The notes under the pieces: generated by a model | Database searches by the model: none | Told to the model about the DNA's origin: nothing | The model's input: the letters and a program-made list of their open reading frames with translations, nothing else | Assembly: GCF_037477895.1 (NCBI RefSeq) | Contig: NZ_CP132745.1 | Span: 62,001 to 126,000 of the forward strand | Length of the DNA stretch: 64,000 bases | Reading direction: 5' to 3' | DNA from: Mycetohabitans endofungorum | Lineage (GTDB): Bacteria > Pseudomonadota > Gammaproteobacteria > Burkholderiales > Burkholderiaceae | Shown here: positions 1 to 10,610 of the stretch, in pieces | Layout: each line of letters starts with the position of its first letter | Numbering within the stretch: the stretch's first letter is position 1 | Translations under genes and position numbers: made by a program

Positions 1-1
1 T

Positions 2-3000
2 CATCCGCAATTGGTCAACATGTATGGGATTACCGAAGCGACCGTGCATGTGACGTATCGGCCGCTTCGGCAGCAAGACAGCGAACAAGCGGGCAGTCCG
101 GTGGGCATACGGATTCCGGACCTGACGATCTATCTGCTGGACGCGCATGGGCAGCCGGTGCCGCTGGGTGCGGTCGGCGAGCTGTATATTGGTGGCGCAG
201 GCGTCGCACGGGGCTATCTAAACCGTCCGGAGCTGACCGCTGAGCGCTTTGTACCGGATCCGTTCTCAGAGGACGCGGGTGCACGGCTATATAAGACCGG
301 GGATGTGGCGCGTTATCGACCGGACGGCAATCTGGAGTTCTTGGGCCGTAACGATGAGCAAGTGAAGATCCGCGGCTTTCGGATTGAACCGGGTGAGATT
401 GAAGCGTGCTTAACGGCGCACCCGCAAGTGCGTGATGCGGTGGTGCTGGCGTTGGGCGAAGGTCAGGATAAACGGCTGGTCGCGTATGTGGTGGCCGATC
501 CCTATGACGCGTTAGCGAGCACGCTGCGCGCGCAGGTGGCGGCGAGGCTGCCTGAGTATATGGTGCCCAGCGCGTTTGTGCGACTCGATGCGTGGCCCTT
601 GACGTCCAACGGCAAGCTTGATCGGCGTGTGCTGCCCGCACCGGATGACGACTCGCTGGCGCATCAAGCGTATGAAGCGCCGCAAGGCGAGCTCGAGACG
701 ACGCTGGCGTCGATCTGGGCCGAGCTATTGGGTGTCGAATGTGTGGGCCGGCACGACAGCTTCTTTGCGCTCGGGGGCCACTCGCTGCTGGCGGTGCGGT
801 TGATCGAGCGTCTGCGGCGTCGGGGAGTCGGGTTATCCGTGCGCGCGCTATTCGACACGCCGGTGCTTAGCGCGCTGGCCCAGTCGTTGGGTCAGCATTG
901 TGACGTGGTGGTGCCGCCCAACGTGATCACGCCCGACACGACTGAAATTACGCCATCGATGCTGTCGCTCATTGAGCTGACGCAAGCGGACATTGACAAG
1001 ATTGTCAAGCAGGTGCCCGGTGGCGTAGCCAATATCCAGGACATCTATGCCCTGTCGCCGCTGCAAGATGGCCTGCTGTTTCACCATCTACTCGCGCGCG
1101 ACGGCGATCCGTATCTGCTGATGGCGCAGCTGGCTTTCGACAGTCGTGAGCGGCTTGACCAGTATCTGCACGCGCTGCAGCAGGTGATCGATCGCCACGA
1201 TATTTTGCGCACCGCGTTCGTGTGGGAAGGCGTGTCCATGCCCGCGCAAGTGGTGTGGCGCCACGCACGGTTGCCGGTCACCGAGCTGACGTTGGACGCT
1301 GCGGACGGGCCGGTTGCCGAGCAATTGGCGCGGCGCTTTGATCCGCGCCACACGCGGCTGGATCTGACGCAAGCGCCGCTGCTGCACTGTGCGATCGCAC
1401 AAGACAATGAGGGCCGCTGGCTGCTCATGCAGCGGCTGCACCATCTGATTATCGATCACTCAACGCTGGAGGTGATGCACGCGCAGGTGCGCGCATTCAT
1501 CGACGGACGAGGCGACATGCTGCCGCCGGCGCAGCCGTTTCGCCATCTGGTCGCGCAAGCCAGGCTAGGCGTGAGTCAAGCTGAGCACGAGCGCTTCTTC
1601 ACTGGGCAGCTTGCGGACATTGAGGAGCCGACCTTGCCGTTTGGGCTCGCGCAGGTACAGCATGACGGTCGTGACGTGAGCGAGGCACACCGGATGTTGC
1701 CGTCGGCGTTGAACGATCGGCTGCGTGTACAGGCAAAGCGGCTAGGCGTGAGCTTAGCGAGCCTATGCCATCTGGCATGGGCGCAGGTGCTTGCCCGCGC
1801 GAGTGGCCAACAACGTGTAGTGTTTGGCACCGTGCTGTTCGGGCGGATGCAGGCGGGTGAGGGTGCCGATTGCGCGATGGGGCTCTTTATTAATACGCTG
1901 CCGCTGCGTGTAGACCTAGACGGCAGTGTGCAGGCGTGTGTGCGGAGCACGCACGCGCGCTTGGCCGCACTGTTGGAACATGAGCATGCGTCGCTGGCGC
2001 TCGCGCAGCGCTGCAGCGGCGTGCCGGCCGGTACACCGCTTTTTAGTGCGCTGCTTAATTACCGGCACAATGCAATGGGCTCGGATGAGTGCAGCAGGCT
2101 ACCGGGTGTGGAACTGTTGAGCGCGCAGGAGCGCACTAATTACCCCATCGGGCTGTTAGTGGACGATGATGGGCAGTCGTTGGGGCTAACGGCCCAGAGT
2201 GTGCCGTCGCTGGAGCCGGAGCGAGTATGCGTGTATATGCAGCAGGCGCTGCACAGCTTGGCCGACGCGCTCGAAGCGGCACCCGACACCGCAGTGCAGC
2301 AGCTGCAGGTGCTGCCCGAGGCGGAGCGCGAGTTGCTGCTTAACACGTGGAACGCGACGCAGCAGGCGTATCCGTCGAACTGGTGCGTGCACCAGCTATT
2401 CGAGGCGCAGGTCGAGCGCACGCCTGAGGCGACGGCGCTGGTGTTTGAGAACCAAACGTTCAGTTATGCGCAGCTCAATTCACAAGCTAATCGCCTCGCG
2501 CACCAGTTGATCGAGTTGGGCGTCAAGCCCGATGCACGGGTGGCAATCTGCGTCGAGCTCTCGCCGGCGCTGGTTGTGGGCATGCTGGCGATCTTAAAGG
2601 CTGGCGGTGCGTATGTGCCGCTGGATCCGGCGTATCCGAGTGAGCGCTTGGCGCACATCCTCGCCGATGCGGTACCGAGCATTGTGCTCGCCGATGCGAC
2701 CGGGCGCGCTGCGTTGGGCGAGGCGGCACTCGCGTCCTGCACGGTGCTTGATCCGGCCACCCTGCCGGCATTACCGGACACCAATCCATCGGTGGTGGGA
2801 CTGACGGCCCGGCATTTGGCGTATGTGATTTATACGTCGGGCTCAACCGGCACCCCGAAGGGCGTGATGGTGCCACATCATGCGATTGCGCGGCTGGTCA
2901 TTAATAGTGACTTTGTTGACATTCGCACCGATGATCGTGTGGCATTCGCAGCGAACCCGGCGTTCGACGCGAGCACGTTTGAAGTGTGGGCACCGCTGTT

Positions 3001-6000
3001 AAATGGCGCCACCGTTGTGGTGATCGATCATGACACGGTGCTGATGCCCGCTGCGTTTGCGCACACTTTGCGCGAACAGCGCATTAGCATCTTGTGGTTC
3101 ACCGTTGGCTTGTTCAACCAGATGGCCGCACAGGTAGGCACGGCCTTCTCTCAACTGAAGGCATTAATTGTCGGAGGAGACGTGTTGGATGCGAGGTGGG
3201 TTGCGCAAGTGATGCGCGGGTCACCTCCTGAGCAGCTGATCAACGGTTATGGTCCGACCGAAAGCACTACGTTTGCGACGACTTACAAGATCACATCCGT
3301 TCCGGAAACAAACGCCAGCATCCCGATTGGCCGGCCGATTGCGAACACACGCGTTTATTTACTTGACGCGCACGGCCAGCCGGTGCCACTGGGTGCGGTC
3401 GGCGAATTGTATATTGGTGGCGCAGGCGTCGCTCGGGGCTATCTGAACCGCCCGGAGTTGACCGCTGAGCGCTTTGTGCCCGATCCGTTCTCCGATGAAG
3501 CGGGTGCACGGCTGTATAAGACCGGAGATTTGGCACGTTACCGACCGGACGGCAATCTGGAGTTTGTGGGTCGCAACGATGACCAAGTGAAGGTCCGCGG
3601 CTTTCGGATTGAACCGGGCGAGATCGCAACGTGCTTAACGGCGCACCCGCAGGTGCGTGATGCGGTGGTGGTAGCAACCGGTGAGGGCACGGATAAGCGG
3701 CTGGTGGCGTATGTGCAGGCCGAAGCGGACGAGCAACTCGCGAGCACACTGCGCGCGCAGGTGGCGGCGGGCCTGCCTGAGTATATGGTGCCCAGTGCGT
3801 TCGTGCGGCTCGATGCGTTTCCGCTGACACCGAACGGCAAGCTCGATCGCCGAGCGTTGCCCGCACCGGATGATGCGGCGCTCGCGCATCAAGCGTATGA
3901 AGCGCCCCAAGGTGAGCTCGAGACGACACTCGCGGCGATCTGGGCCGAGCTATTGGGTGTGAAGCAGGTCGGTCGGCACGACAGCTTCTTTGCGCTCGGG
4001 GGCCACTCGCTGCTCGCGGTGCGGTTGATGAACCGGGTGAGAATGCTCGGTGCCGACGTGCCGCTGGCGACCTTGTTCGCGACGCCAACGTTGGCGGCGT
4101 TTGCCGCGGCGCTCGACGCCCACTTGCAGCAAGGCACCGATGCACTGCCCGATATCACGCCGGTGTCGCGCGAAGGCGGTTTGCCGCTGTCGTTCGCGCA
4201 GCAGCGGCTGTGGTTCCTCGCGCAGCTCGATGGGGTTAGTGACACGTATCATATTCCGCTGGCGCTGCATGTGCGCGGGTCGCTTGATCGAGCGGCCTGG
4301 CAACAGGCATTGGATGCGCTGTTCGCGCGTCATGAAGCGCTGCGCTCGACGTTTGTGAGCGTTGACGGTCAGCCGCAGGTGCAATTGCTGCCGGCAGACA
4401 CGGGCGTGCCGCTGCGCTGGCATGATCTGCGCGGCGTACCAAACGCGCCGGCGAAACTGGCCCGCTTGCGTCACGAAGTCGCGCACGCGCCGTTCGATCT
4501 GGCGCGCGGCCCGTTGATCCACGCGTGCGGCATTCAAGTGGCCGATGACGAGTACGTGATGCTGCTCACACAGCACCATATTGTGTCGGATGGCTGGTCA
4601 ATCGGGGTGTTCGCGCGCGAGTTGAGTGCACTGTACGCGGCGAGCGTCGGGGCGCAAGCCGATCCGTTGCCGCCGCTGGCGGTTCAGTATCCGGACTATG
4701 CAGCGTGGCAACGGCAGTGGCTCACGGGCGAGCGGCTGCAGGCGCAAAGCGACTATTGGCGCGCGACGCTGGCCGACGCACCTGTGCTGCTGGCACTGCC
4801 GACCGACCGGCCGCGCCCGGCACAACAGTCGTTTGCCGGCGCGCAGGTGCCAGTGCACATTGATGCGGCCACGACGCGCGCGCTCAAGCGCTTAAGCGCG
4901 GAGTATGGCACGACGCTATTTATGACGGTGCTTGCCGCATGGAGTGCGGTACTCGCGCGCCTGTCAGGCCAGCACGACGTGGTCATCGGCACACCGAGTG
5001 CTAATCGTAACCATCGCCAGATCGAGCCGTTGATTGGTTTTTTTGTTAATACGCTGGCGTTGCGCGTGGATTTGTCGGGCGAACCTGATATCGCAGAGCT
5101 GCTCGCGCGCGTGCGGCGCACGACGTTGGACGCGCAAGCGCATCAAGATCTGCCGTTCGAGCAAGTGGTCGAAGTTGTGCAGCCGCCGCGTCGATTGAAT
5201 CATACGCCGTTGTTTCAAGTGATGTTCGCGTGGCAGAACAATGAACCAGGCGAGTGGCGTCTACCCGGGCTCACGGCCACGCCAGCTGAGCTGGAGTATG
5301 ACATAGCCAAGTTCGATCTTGAGCTGAACTTATCTGAGGTAGGTGACGAGATCATCGGCAGCTTAGGATATGCGACGGCGCTGTTCGAGCGATCCACAAT
5401 TGAGTGGCACGTCGGGTATTTACAGACGATGTTGCGTGCCATGGTGGCTTGTCCGCAGCAGCCGGTGGCCACGCTTGAGTTGCTGTCACCGGACGAGCGT
5501 CAGTTGCTGCTTGACACGTGGAATGCAACGCAGCAGGCATATCCGTCGCACTGGTGTGTGCACCAGCTATTTGAAGCGCAGGTCGAGCGCACGCCCGAGG
5601 CGCCGGCGCTGGTGTTTGAAGCGCAGACACTGAGCTATGCACAGCTAAACGCACAAGCCAATCGTTTGGCACACCAGCTGATTGAGTGGGGTGTCAGGCC
5701 AGAGACCCGGGTAGCGATCTGCGTGCAGCGCAGTGCCGCGCTGGTCGTGGGGCTGCTGGCGATTTTAAAGGCCGGGGGTGCGTATGTGCCGCTGGACCCG
5801 AGCTACCCAGGCGAGCGCTTGGCGCACATTCTTGCCGATGCGGCACCCAGCATTGTGCTGGCGGATGCAGCCGGGCGCGCTGCGTTGGGCGAGGCGGCGC
5901 TGGCCGAGTGTACGGTGCTCGATCCAGCGACCCTGCCGGCGTTACCGGACACGAATCCGTCGGTGGCGGGACTGACGGCTCGGCATCTGGCGTATGTGAT

Positions 6001-8092
6001 CTATACGTCGGGCTCGACCGGCACGCCCAAGGGCGTGATGGTGCCGCATCATGCGATTGCGCGACTGGTCATCAACAATGGCTATGTTGACATTAGCGCT
6101 GGTGATCGTGTGGCGTTCGCAGCGAACCCGGCTTTCGATGCGAGCACGTTTGAAGTATGGGCACCGCTGTTAAATGGCGCCACCGTTGTGGTGATCGATC
6201 ATGACACGGTGCTGATGCCCGCTGCGTTTGCGCACACTTTGCGCGAACAGCGCATCAGCATCTTGTGGCTCACCGTTGGCTTGTTCAATCAGATGGTCAC
6301 ACAAGTGGACACGGCCTTCTCTCAACTGAAGGCATTGATTGTTGGAGGAGACGTGTTGGATGCGAGGTGGGTTGCGCAAGTGATGCGCGAGTCACCTCCT
6401 GAGCAGCTGATCAACGGTTATGGTCCGACCGAGAGCACCACGTTTGCGACGACTTACAAGATCACGTCCGTGCCGGAAACAAACGCCAGCATCCCGATTG
6501 GCCGGCCGATTGCGAACACACGCGTTTATTTACTTGACGCGCACGGCCAGCCGGTGCCACTGGGTGCGGTCGGCGAATTGTATATTGGTGGCGCGGGGGT
6601 AGCACGGGGCTACCTGAACCGCCCGGAGTTGACTGCTGAGCGCTTTGTGCCCGATCCGTTCTCCGATGAAGCGGGTGCACGGCTGTATAAGACCGGAGAT
6701 TTGGCACGTTACCGACCGGACGGCAATCTGGAGTTTGTGGGTCGCAACGATGAGCAAGTGAAGATCCGCGGCTTTCGGATTGAACCGGGCGAGATCGCAG
6801 CGTGCTTAACGGCGCACCCGCAGGTGCGTGATACGGTGGTGGTGACAACAGGCGGAGGACAAGACAAACGGTTGGTGGCGTATGTAGTGGCCGAGCCCAA
6901 CGAAGCTTTAGTGGGCACCTTGCGTGCGCATGTGAGTGCGGCGTTGCCGGAGTACATGGTGCCCAGTGCGTTTGTGCGGCTCGACGCATGGCCGCTGACG
7001 CCCAACGGCAAGCTTGATCGGCGTGCGCTGCCTGCACCGGATGACGAGGCGCTGGCGTATCAAGCGTATGAAGCACCACAAGGCGAGCTTGAGGCGACGC
7101 TCGCGGCGATCTGGGCCGAGCTATTGAGTGTCGAACGTGTGGGTCGGCACGACAGCTTCTTTGCACTCGGGGGCCACTCGCTGCTGGCCATGCGCCTGAT
7201 CAGTCGTGTACGCACAGCGTTAGGGGTTGACCTTGCTATTCGTACGCTGTTTGAGGCACCCACCCTCGCAGGCTTAGCACGTCATTTAGTTCAGCATGAC
7301 GGGATGCAAGGAGACTCGTTTTCCGTTCTACTTCCTCTTAAGCCCACAGGCAGCCGTCCTGCTCTTTTCTGCATTCATCCCGGATTGGGTCTGAGCTGGA
7401 GCTATATGGGTCTGTCCAGTTACCTTCCCCCGGATCAGCCTCTTTATGGCTTGCAGGCTCGCGGGTTCGATGGAACAAGCCCGATTGCGTCTACTCTTGA
7501 CGAGATGGTGTCAGACTATCTTGAGCAAATGCGCCGTGTTCAGCCCAAAGGGCCTTACTGCTTATTAGGATGGAGCCTCGGCGGCAATGTGGCGCATAGC
7601 ATGGCTGTTCGACTCGAACACCAAGGCGGAAAAGTGGCGTTGCTGGCGTTACTAGATAGCTCCCCTTTTGCGGGCAAAGCTTTCGAAGAGCAAGGAAATC
7701 AATTTGACCAGGCGATGGTGAGAGAGGTGCTCGCCGCCCACTATGGCAACGAATTAGTTTCGGCGATGGATGAGCGTTTATTGGAAAACACTGAGGAAAT
7801 CGCAAAGAATAATGTGCGTATCGTAAGAGATTATTCTCCATCACAGTATGGCGGGGATGCGCTATTGTTCCGAGCCACGGTAGCAGAGGCTGGATATGAA
7901 CCGCTCGTCACGCTTGACGAGTGGAAACCGTATGTGCTAGGGAAGATAGAGGTTCATGACGTTCACTGTAGTCATGGAGAAATGCTTAAGCCAGAGCCCA
8001 CGGCCGCGATTGCTTCCATCCTAGCTTGTAAGCTAGACAAATGGGAGAGCCAGCAAGCCCAAGGAGTGAATAAAGAAGATAAAGCGGTTTAG
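2..8092 (+). CDS. Non-ribosomal peptide synthetase, 3' part: A(Thr)-T-C/E-A(Val)-T-C-A(Val)-T-TE
   Basis: The frame is open from base 2, so the start lies outside the window. Order seen: end of an adenylation domain, carrier (LGGHS near residue 258), dual epimerisation/condensation domain (HHLLARDGD near 357, matching the dual-domain HH[I/L]xxxxGD signature, and HHLIIDH near 477), A domain ([10 protein letters not shown] near 942), carrier, ordinary condensation domain (HHIVSDG near 1522), A domain, carrier, and a type I thioesterase (GWSLGG near 2520, later SHGEML His). Aligned to GrsA, both complete A domains give pocket residues D-A-F-W-I-G-G-T-F plus Lys, the classical valine code. The partial first domain shows M322, V330, H331, as in threonine domains (DFWNIGMVHK). 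Inference: it builds the end of a peptide, D-(allo)Thr-Val-Val, released by hydrolysis or cyclisation. No tailoring gene is adjacent. Confidence 0.95.
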   Translation, partial: HPQLVNMYGITEATVHVTYRPLRQQDSEQAGSPVGIRIPDLTIYLLDAHGQPVPLGAVGELYIGGAGVARGYLNRPELTAERFVPDPFSEDAGARLYKTGDVARYRPDGNLEFLGRNDEQVKIRGFRIEPGEIEACLTAHPQVRDAVVLALGEGQDKRLVAYVVADPYDALASTLRAQVAARLPEYMVPSAFVRLDAWPLTSNGKLDRRVLPAPDDDSLAHQAYEAPQGELETTLASIWAELLGVECVGRHDSFFALGGHSLLAVRLIERLRRRGVGLSVRALFDTPVLSALAQSLGQHCDVVVPPNVITPDTTEITPSMLSLIELTQADIDKIVKQVPGGVANIQDIYALSPLQDGLLFHHLLARDGDPYLLMAQLAFDSRERLDQYLHALQQVIDRHDILRTAFVWEGVSMPAQVVWRHARLPVTELTLDAADGPVAEQLARRFDPRHTRLDLTQAPLLHCAIAQDNEGRWLLMQRLHHLIIDHSTLEVMHAQVRAFIDGRGDMLPPAQPFRHLVAQARLGVSQAEHERFFTGQLADIEEPTLPFGLAQVQHDGRDVSEAHRMLPSALNDRLRVQAKRLGVSLASLCHLAWAQVLARASGQQRVVFGTVLFGRMQAGEGADCAMGLFINTLPLRVDLDGSVQACVRSTHARLAALLEHEHASLALAQRCSGVPAGTPLFSALLNYRHNAMGSDECSRLPGVELLSAQERTNYPIGLLVDDDGQSLGLTAQSVPSLEPERVCVYMQQALHSLADALEAAPDTAVQQLQVLPEAERELLLNTWNATQQAYPSNWCVHQLFEAQVERTPEATALVFENQTFSYAQLNSQANRLAHQLIELGVKPDARVAICVELSPALVVGMLAILKAGGAYVPLDPAYPSERLAHILADAVPSIVLADATGRAALGEAALASCTVLDPATLPALPDTNPSVVGLTARHLAYVIYTSGSTGTPKGVMVPHHAIARLVINSDFVDIRTDDRVAFAANPAFDASTFEVWAPLLNGATVVVIDHDTVLMPAAFAHTLREQRISILWFTVGLFNQMAAQVGTAFSQLKALIVGGDVLDARWVAQVMRGSPPEQLINGYGPTESTTFATTYKITSVPETNASIPIGRPIANTRVYLLDAHGQPVPLGAVGELYIGGAGVARGYLNRPELTAERFVPDPFSDEAGARLYKTGDLARYRPDGNLEFVGRNDDQVKVRGFRIEPGEIATCLTAHPQVRDAVVVATGEGTDKRLVAYVQAEADEQLASTLRAQVAAGLPEYMVPSAFVRLDAFPLTPNGKLDRRALPAPDDAALAHQAYEAPQGELETTLAAIWAELLGVKQVGRHDSFFALGGHSLLAVRLMNRVRMLGADVPLATLFATPTLAAFAAALDAHLQQGTDALPDITPVSREGGLPLSFAQQRLWFLAQLDGVSDTYHIPLALHVRGSLDRAAWQQALDALFARHEALRSTFVSVDGQPQVQLLPADTGVPLRWHDLRGVPNAPAKLARLRHEVAHAPFDLARGPLIHACGIQVADDEYVMLLTQHHIVSDGWSIGVFARELSALYAASVGAQADPLPPLAVQYPDYAAWQRQWLTGERLQAQSDYWRATLADAPVLLALPTDRPRPAQQSFAGAQVPVHIDAATTRALKRLSAEYGTTLFMTVLAAWSAVLARLSGQHDVVIGTPSANRNHRQIEPLIGFFVNTLALRVDLSGEPDIAELLARVRRTTLDAQAHQDLPFEQVVEVVQPPRRLNHTPLFQVMFAWQNNEPGEWRLPGLTATPAELEYDIAKFDLELNLSEVGDEIIGSLGYATALFERSTIEWHVGYLQTMLRAMVACPQQPVATLELLSPDERQLLLDTWNATQQAYPSHWCVHQLFEAQVERTPEAPALVFEAQTLSYAQLNAQANRLAHQLIEWGVRPETRVAICVQRSAALVVGLLAILKAGGAYVPLDPSYPGERLAHILADAAPSIVLADAAGRAALGEAALAECTVLDPATLPALPDTNPSVAGLTARHLAYVIYTSGSTGTPKGVMVPHHAIARLVINNGYVDISAGDRVAFAANPAFDASTFEVWAPLLNGATVVVIDHDTVLMPAAFAHTLREQRISILWLTVGLFNQMVTQVDTAFSQLKALIVGGDVLDARWVAQVMRESPPEQLINGYGPTESTTFATTYKITSVPETNASIPIGRPIANTRVYLLDAHGQPVPLGAVGELYIGGAGVARGYLNRPELTAERFVPDPFSDEAGARLYKTGDLARYRPDGNLEFVGRNDEQVKIRGFRIEPGEIAACLTAHPQVRDTVVVTTGGGQDKRLVAYVVAEPNEALVGTLRAHVSAALPEYMVPSAFVRLDAWPLTPNGKLDRRALPAPDDEALAYQAYEAPQGELEATLAAIWAELLSVERVGRHDSFFALGGHSLLAMRLISRVRTALGVDLAIRTLFEAPTLAGLARHLVQHDGMQGDSFSVLLPLKPTGSRPALFCIHPGLGLSWSYMGLSSYLPPDQPLYGLQARGFDGTSPIASTLDEMVSDYLEQMRRVQPKGPYCLLGWSLGGNVAHSMAVRLEHQGGKVALLALLDSSPFAGKAFEEQGNQFDQAMVREVLAAHYGNELVSAMDERLLENTEEIAKNNVRIVRDYSPSQYGGDALLFRATVAEAGYEPLVTLDEWKPYVLGKIEVHDVHCSHGEMLKPEPTAAIASILACKLDKWESQQAQGVNKEDKAV

Positions 8093-8213
8093 CAACGCAC
8101 TTAAAGCCGAGGCGGTGAAATTGGTCAAGGTGCGTGTCGTGTCGCTCACACAGAGGAGCGACCGCGACTTTGCCGTGCATACGTGCATCCGACACAAATG
8201 GTCCCAGGCGTAG
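8067..8213 (+). pseudogene. IS3-family OrfA relic abutting the NRPS end
   Basis: One frame over from the NRPS C-terminus, a reading frame gives [16 protein letters not shown] and then VHTCIRHKWSQA before a stop. This resembles the start (KRFSxEFKAEAVKLV) and the helix-turn-helix part (VHxSxLxKW) of IS3-family OrfA proteins. The middle is degraded and no OrfB or terminal repeats are visible. It overlaps the last codons of the NRPS gene, so the insertion may have reshaped the 3' end. The similarity is short and the call is tentative. Confidence 0.35.
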
Positions 8214-8651
8214 CGAAACTGCGAATGGCGGTACACTTGAACGTCGGGCAGGTTGTAAGGCGGTGCTGTCCCCCGGCGCGTTTTTGCAAGCAACCGGTTT
8301 CAACCAGGGTAAGTCAAAATGACTTTGCGTGAGAATGACTTTGCGTGAGACAAGGGCAGGCCAGCGTTTGGAGCAGCGAGATCGATTTTGCGTTTCTCCG
8401 CTTGCCGGAGCGTGTGGCGAGAATAGCCTCGCTCGTTCGGCTCAAGGGGGCCCGCTGCGAGGTGTGGCAGTCAGTGAACCCGTGCAGCAGCGCGTAGTGG
8501 CTCGTGCCGGTGCATGGGGGCCGGACACGACCCCGTACGTCTACGACGCGCCGCTGTGAACCTGCTTCGGTGCGTTGTGTCGCTACACTGGCGGGCGCGA
8601 TGCGGTAAGGTATTGGTTCGAGTAAACTGCACACCTTTATGGACGCGTGGC
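8214..8651. other. Intergenic region with a 16-bp tandem duplication
   Basis: No convincing gene is seen between the NRPS and the next gene. ATGACTTTGCGTGAGA occurs twice in direct succession at 8319-8334 and 8335-8350, probably a slippage duplication. Short frames here lack a ribosome site and protein-like composition. Confidence 0.6.
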
Positions 8652-9149
8652 ATGCGCACTACTTCACTGATCGGAATCATGCGCTTACTCGGCTATCGCA
8701 TCATATTCGCCGGCATGGCCTTCGCCGCGTTGTGTGGACAGGCTTGCGCGGACGCGGCCGATGGCACGCGCATGGCCAGCCGCTCGCTCGATGATGCGCT
8801 AGCGTGCCAGTTGCGTGCCCATGATTTCATTGCGCCGTTGGTGGACGAGGGCTTGATCGGCCCAAAGGCATCACGCGTCGAAGACAACTCGGTCAATGCG
8901 TTTTTTCCGGTACGCGGCGCGGACTTGCGCGCTTTCGGGTTTTCGGTGATCGCAGTCGTCGGCTACCAGAAGGACGATCCCTTGTTCCGGCAAGGCCGGA
9001 GCAAACCCATTGGCGACTCAGCCTATGGCGTCGTGGTAATGGGGGCCACCCAGCGGGTCAAGACCCGTGTCGAACACGCTGGCAGTCCGGCGATCGTCCA
9101 CCATGTCGGTCCATTCGTGACGGCGATCTTCTGCGACGCGCAACGTTGA
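8652..9149 (+). CDS. Small secreted protein of unknown function
   Basis: The product has 165 residues. The start at 8652 (MRTTSLIGIM) gives a Sec-type leader: an Arg near the N-terminus, a hydrophobic stretch (IIFAGMAFAALCGQ) and a possible cleavage after ACADA near residue 35. A frame upstream stays open but would bury the leader, so it was not used; an internal Met at residue 10 is an alternative start. The mature part contains FFPVRG and GYQKDDPLFRQG but no recognised motif. It is preceded by the intergenic stretch after the NRPS and followed by 250 bp without a gene before the convergent prp operon. It is probably periplasmic. I do not recognise the family. Confidence 0.7.
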   Translation: MRTTSLIGIMRLLGYRIIFAGMAFAALCGQACADAADGTRMASRSLDDALACQLRAHDFIAPLVDEGLIGPKASRVEDNSVNAFFPVRGADLRAFGFSVIAVVGYQKDDPLFRQGRSKPIGDSAYGVVVMGATQRVKTRVEHAGSPAIVHHVGPFVTAIFCDAQR

Positions 9150-9398
9150 CGTATCCCGAGCCGCCGGCAGGTTGACATCCGGGCTGGCATTCAGCGCGCG
9201 CCGGCGCGGCGTGATACCGCCGCTGCCAGCGATCACCGCTGCCAGCGCGAGCGGCATGGCCAGTGTCGTTAACCCAATTATTCGAGCGCGGCTTGCCTAC
9301 GGGTGCCGCGTCGGCCTTCGTCGAGCGCCGCAGAGCGATCAGGAGCCCGTGCCGCCTGGCAGCCCACCGGCGCATGATCCGGACAGGCCTGCGCCGCA

Positions 9399-10595
9399 CT
9401 AGCGCAGCAGCAGCGTATCGGCCGGTACGCGCACCGAGCCTTCCATGAGCACGCGTGCGCTGCGGCTCATCAACGCCTTAGTTACGACCCATTCGCCGTT
9501 GACGCAGCTCGCTTCGGCGCCAACGCGCAGCGTGCCGGACGGATGCCCGAAGCGCACCGCGTGGCGCTCGCCGCCGCCTGCCGCGCGGTTGACCAGCGTG
9601 CCGGGCACGGCTGCCGCCGCGCCGATCGCGACGGCAGCAGTGCCCATCATCGCGTGATGCAGCTTGCCCATCGACATCGCGCGCACCAGCAGGTCGATGT
9701 CAGACGCCGCGACCGGCTTGCCATTGGACGCGACGTAGTCGGCTGGTCGAGCCACGAACGCCAGCTTCGGCGTGTGCTGTTGCGTCGCGATCTCGTCAAT
9801 AGACGAGATGAGCCCCATGTGCAGTGCGCCATGGGCGCGGACGGTCTCGAGCCTGGTCAACGCGTCTGCGTCGTCGTTGATCACGTCTTGCAACTCCGTG
9901 CCGTGGTAGCCGAGCGCCTCGGCCTCGACAAAGATCGTCGGGATGCCGGCATTGATCATCGTTGCTTGCAGTATGCCGATACCCGGAATGTCCAGTTTGT
10001 CCACGAGGTTGCCGGTTGGAAACATCGAGCCGCCGTCTTCGTCGCCGGCGGATGGGTCCATGAACTCGAGCGGCACTTCCGCGGCCGGGAAGGTTACGCC
10101 ATCCAGTTCGAAGTCACCGGTCTCCTGCACCGCGCCGTTTACGATTGGCACATGCGCGATGATGGTCTTGCCAATATTTGCCTGCCAAATCCGTACGGTG
10201 GCGATACCGTCGCGCGGGATGCGCAACGCGTCGACCAGGCCGTTGCTGATTGCAAACGGTCCGACGGCTGCCGACAGGTTGCCGCAGTTGCCGCTCCAGT
10301 CGACGAACGGGCGGTCGATTGCTACTTGTCCGAACAAATAGTCCACGTCATGGTCGGGGCGCTCACTGCGGGACAGAATCACGGTCTTGCTGGTGCTCGA
10401 CGTGGCCCCGCCCATGCCGTCGATCTGCTTGCCGTACGGGTCGGGACTGCCGATCACGCGCAGCAGCAACGCGTCACGCACCGCACCGGGCTGCTGCGCG
10501 GCGCCGGGCAGGTCCTGTAGCCGGAAGAATATGCCCTTGCTGGTCCCGCCGCGCATGTAGGTGGCGGGGATCTTGATTTGGGATGAGTGAACCAT
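9399..10595 (-). CDS. prpF: 2-methylaconitate isomerase PrpF (AcnD accessory)
   Basis: The product has 398 residues, the usual PrpF length. PrpF works with AcnD in the 2-methylcitrate cycle by isomerising the 2-methylaconitate that AcnD makes, so that the cycle can proceed to methylisocitrate; it acts in the cytoplasm. Family features seen are the N-terminal YMRGGTSKG motif (residues 13-21), GMGGATSSTSK and GNCGNLSAAVG, both typical of this diaminopimelate-epimerase-like fold. It is the last gene of prpB-prpC-acnD-prpF, starting 15 bp after acnD. The linked acnD makes the assignment firm. Confidence 0.95.
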   Translation of the reverse strand: MVHSSQIKIPATYMRGGTSKGIFFRLQDLPGAAQQPGAVRDALLLRVIGSPDPYGKQIDGMGGATSSTSKTVILSRSERPDHDVDYLFGQVAIDRPFVDWSGNCGNLSAAVGPFAISNGLVDALRIPRDGIATVRIWQANIGKTIIAHVPIVNGAVQETGDFELDGVTFPAAEVPLEFMDPSAGDEDGGSMFPTGNLVDKLDIPGIGILQATMINAGIPTIFVEAEALGYHGTELQDVINDDADALTRLETVRAHGALHMGLISSIDEIATQQHTPKLAFVARPADYVASNGKPVAASDIDLLVRAMSMGKLHHAMMGTAAVAIGAAAAVPGTLVNRAAGGGERHAVRFGHPSGTLRVGAEASCVNGEWVVTKALMSRSARVLMEGSVRVPADTLLLR

Positions 10596-10610
10596 CAGCG
10601 TATCGCTCCG

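Noticed and set aside
3291..4145. Long minus-strand frames inside the NRPS genes
   Set aside because: Antisense shadows of GC-rich modules, full of Pro/Arg/His/Ala and repeated at each module.
8033..8303. Minus-strand frames after the left NRPS
   Set aside because: They overlap the NRPS 3' end and the IS3-like relic, and show no known motif.
8610..8640. GGTTCGAGTAA resembling a tRNA T-arm
   Set aside because: No matching acceptor, D or anticodon stems around it; no tRNA gene was found in the window.
9543..10520. 325-codon plus-strand frame opposite prpF
   Set aside because: Fully antisense to an intact, family-matching gene.
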